From NCBI GenBank assembly GCA_002401295.1, contig NVSR01000009.1, positions 8,948-32,812 of the forward strand: a DNA stretch of 23,865 nucleotides. The letters are read 5' to 3'. The translations under genes were made by a program, and so were the position numbers. Under the pieces are notes generated by a model, which was not told the DNA's origin, searched no databases, and saw only the letters and a list, made by a program, of their open reading frames with translations. Below are positions 22,554 to 23,865 of the stretch, piece by piece (within the stretch, counting starts at the first letter, position 1; every line of letters starts with the position of its first letter). Origin of the DNA: SAR324 cluster bacterium (GTDB taxonomy: Bacteria > SAR324 > XYD2-FULL-50-16).

Positions 22554-23760
22554 TGGCCAACTCTTGCTGTAGTTGTAGCGTTTTCAAAGGTCGTCCTCGT
22601 TTGTGTACTTGCAACCAGAGAGCATGAGTACCTGCCATCATGGGTGAAAGCAGTCTCCGATTAATCATCTCACAGGCGACTTCTGATAGTTCCAGGATAG
22701 GGAAACGTTTTTTGTCCGCTTCTTCCCAGGAAACTGCTTGGAAGACCAGTTGTTCCCGTAACCAGGGGTGGCTTTTGCTGCTAGGGTTCATCAGTTTCAA
22801 GTAGTCCCATAGCAGTAGTTCTCGTAAAAGAGAATCCTGCTCCAACCAGTTTTTCTCCAGGAGAAAATCAACAAAATAGGTGAAAATACTGTCTGTCTGT
22901 AAATGCTGGGTTGCCAGCTTATCTTCACTGAATACCAAAATTTCCCGGAAAAAGTTGACCACTTGATCTTCGTAATAATGAGTGATCAATCGAGTCATAC
23001 AATTGAACAGGAGATCGCTATTCCAAAGTCTTTCCAGCAGTTCCGCGTACTTTTTAAATTGCATCATGTCTTGAAAATTCAGTGTCGAGTTTTTCAAGAT
23101 TTCATAAGGTGGTTCCTGATCCCAAAGGTACCCATACTGTTTGGCTAGGTGTAACAAACTCGTGCCCGGCAATAGCTTTAAGGTTCCCAATTGCAAGTGA
23201 TGGGCGTGTAAGGTAAAAACACGGTTCAATGAATCCTCACACATGGCGGCGGTTTCATCTGGCAAGCCCACAATGAGATCCAGGTGGACATGATGTTTTT
23301 TCAAGTCCATCAGTTGACGAATATTCTTCAGACTTTTCCCTACCTCCATCCTGCGATCGATCTTTTTGAGACTTTCTTCATGTAGGGTTTGCAGGCCGAT
23401 TTCAAACTGGAACTTACCAGCAGGTGCCTCAGCAAACAATTCCATCACATCCTCTGAAATCCGATCGGGATTGAGTTCCAGGTGAAAGCGCAAGGAAGCG
23501 GGAGTATCCATGAAAGCCCGCAATAATTTCAAGGTCCGCCCTGTTCCCATATGAAAACTGCGATCCAGTACTTTCACTACTTTGGACTCCATCTGGCTGA
23601 TGACTTCCAAATCTTTTTGGATGTGCTCTATGGGGAAAATTCTAGGAGCATCTTCACTGCTGGTGCAAAAACGACAGCGGAAGGGGCAGCCTCTAGAGGT
23701 CTCCATGTAAAGCAGGCGCTTATTCTGCTCAATCAGGCCTAATTGAAAAGGGGATTCCAA
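22537..23760 (-). CDS. Radical SAM protein (DUF4080 type), apparently 5'-truncated by an in-frame stop
   Basis: This 407-residue open frame carries the radical SAM cluster motif CPFRCRFC (C25, C29, C32) directly after LYMETSRG, then FHLELNPDRIS, FQFEIGLQTLHEESLKKIDR and LIVGLPDET (SAM and barrel strands). A C-terminal region with PPYEILKNSTLNFQDMMQFKKYAELLERLWNS is typical of DUF4080. Proteins of this type usually begin with a cobalamin-binding domain of about 150 residues, absent here. The only usable start is a TTG with no ribosome-binding site; the first ATG (codon 19) lies just before the cluster motif. Upstream, the same frame reads on after a TAA as plausible protein. The reaction is unknown. 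It overlaps tatD. Confidence 0.8.
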   Translation of the reverse strand: MESPFQLGLIEQNKRLLYMETSRGCPFRCRFCTSSEDAPRIFPIEHIQKDLEVISQMESKVVKVLDRSFHMGTGRTLKLLRAFMDTPASLRFHLELNPDRISEDVMELFAEAPAGKFQFEIGLQTLHEESLKKIDRRMEVGKSLKNIRQLMDLKKHHVHLDLIVGLPDETAAMCEDSLNRVFTLHAHHLQLGTLKLLPGTSLLHLAKQYGYLWDQEPPYEILKNSTLNFQDMMQFKKYAELLERLWNSDLLFNCMTRLITHYYEDQVVNFFREILVFSEDKLATQHLQTDSIFTYFVDFLLEKNWLEQDSLLRELLLWDYLKLMNPSSKSHPWLREQLVFQAVSWEEADKKRFPILELSEVACEMINRRLLSPMMAGTHALWLQVHKRGRPLKTLQLQQELANGTIN

Positions 23761-23781
23761 GAGCGCGAGGGGAAAATCCTG

Positions 23782-23784
23782 TTA
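23782..23784 (-). other. In-frame TAA interrupting the radical SAM gene
   Basis: On the minus strand the frame reads LRRNGEGNILVNP, then TAA, then QDFPLALLESPFQLG. Both sides fit the linker between a B12-binding domain and a radical SAM core. A single C-to-T change from CAA, or a sequencing error, would explain it. Confidence 0.7.
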
Positions 23785-23865
23785 TGGATTTACCAATATA
23801 TTCCCCTCCCCATTCCGTCTCAGCAATCCTGCAATTTTACTATCATCCCCCTCCTGCAGTACGAG
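23785..23865 (-). pseudogene. Upstream fragment of the interrupted radical SAM gene, running off the window
   Basis: These 27 codons are open in the same frame as the downstream radical SAM gene and end at the TAA. The translation (LVLQEGDDSKIAGLLRRNG, then EGNILVNP) resembles the end of a cobalamin-binding domain and linker, where related proteins show an EGE-like motif, a Leu-Leu helix and a Gly/Asn-Pro turn. This is pattern-based; the rest of the domain lies beyond the window. Confidence 0.6.

Overview
This window looks like a chromosomal stretch from a Gram-negative, proteobacterium-like organism of moderate GC. The evidence is a Pal/OmpA-type lipoprotein, an IHF-alpha-like protein, several Sec signal peptides and lipoproteins, a standalone periplasmic DsbD N-terminal domain, a TAXI-like periplasmic binding protein and a Tat-exported multicopper oxidase. 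The mix (TrpB2, DUF4080 radical SAM, MinD/FlhG-like ATPase, HelD) would suit Deltaproteobacteria in the old broad sense or SAR324. That assignment is a weak inference. I see no prophage, transposase, CRISPR array or plasmid functions.

Layout. 1-254 (+): 3' end of a TrpB2-type tryptophan synthase beta chain, convergent with 336-1928 (-), an exported 5'-nucleotidase-like metallophosphoesterase. 2032-6148 is a minus-strand run: an RsmB/NOP2-like rRNA m5C methyltransferase, short HPF, GloB, FolK, a small exported protein and an IHF-alpha-like protein. A 576-bp AT-rich gap follows. 6725-9728 is a plus-strand cluster: DsbD N-domain protein, PlsC, MutM and the TAXI-like protein, with the last two overlapping. 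9864-10979 (-) is a Pal-like lipoprotein with an 18-bp tandem repeat. After a sparse region with one small membrane-protein ORF, 11589-13193 (-) is a compact def - DUF192 - rnhB operon, and 13408-14611 (-) a MinD-like ATPase plus a small exported protein. Two tandem tRNA-Leu(CAG) genes, a HelD-like ATPase, a TPR/membrane protein and a tRNA-Leu(GAG) fill 14848-18661 (-). An AT-rich gap of about 610 bp precedes the Tat-lipoprotein multicopper oxidase (19274-20926, +) and a DUF402 protein. Rubredoxin, TatD and a radical SAM protein, all minus strand, close the window.

Most of the content is core housekeeping: rRNA modification, ribosome hibernation, folate synthesis, detoxification, DNA repair, N-terminal deformylation, phospholipid synthesis and tRNA-Leu. 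I did not find a convincing new multi-gene defence or metabolic system. The points most worth a second look are: an in-frame TAA that cuts the radical SAM gene from an upstream stretch that still reads as its own missing N-terminal part; a roughly 100-bp hairpin repeat with CACCACGAAG arms between tatD and rubredoxin; an RNase HII with archaeal-looking motifs; a set of perfect intergenic hairpins without U-tracts, plus a hairpin sitting where the folK ribosome-binding site should be; and the isolated Tat-lipoprotein multicopper oxidase behind a long AT-rich leader.
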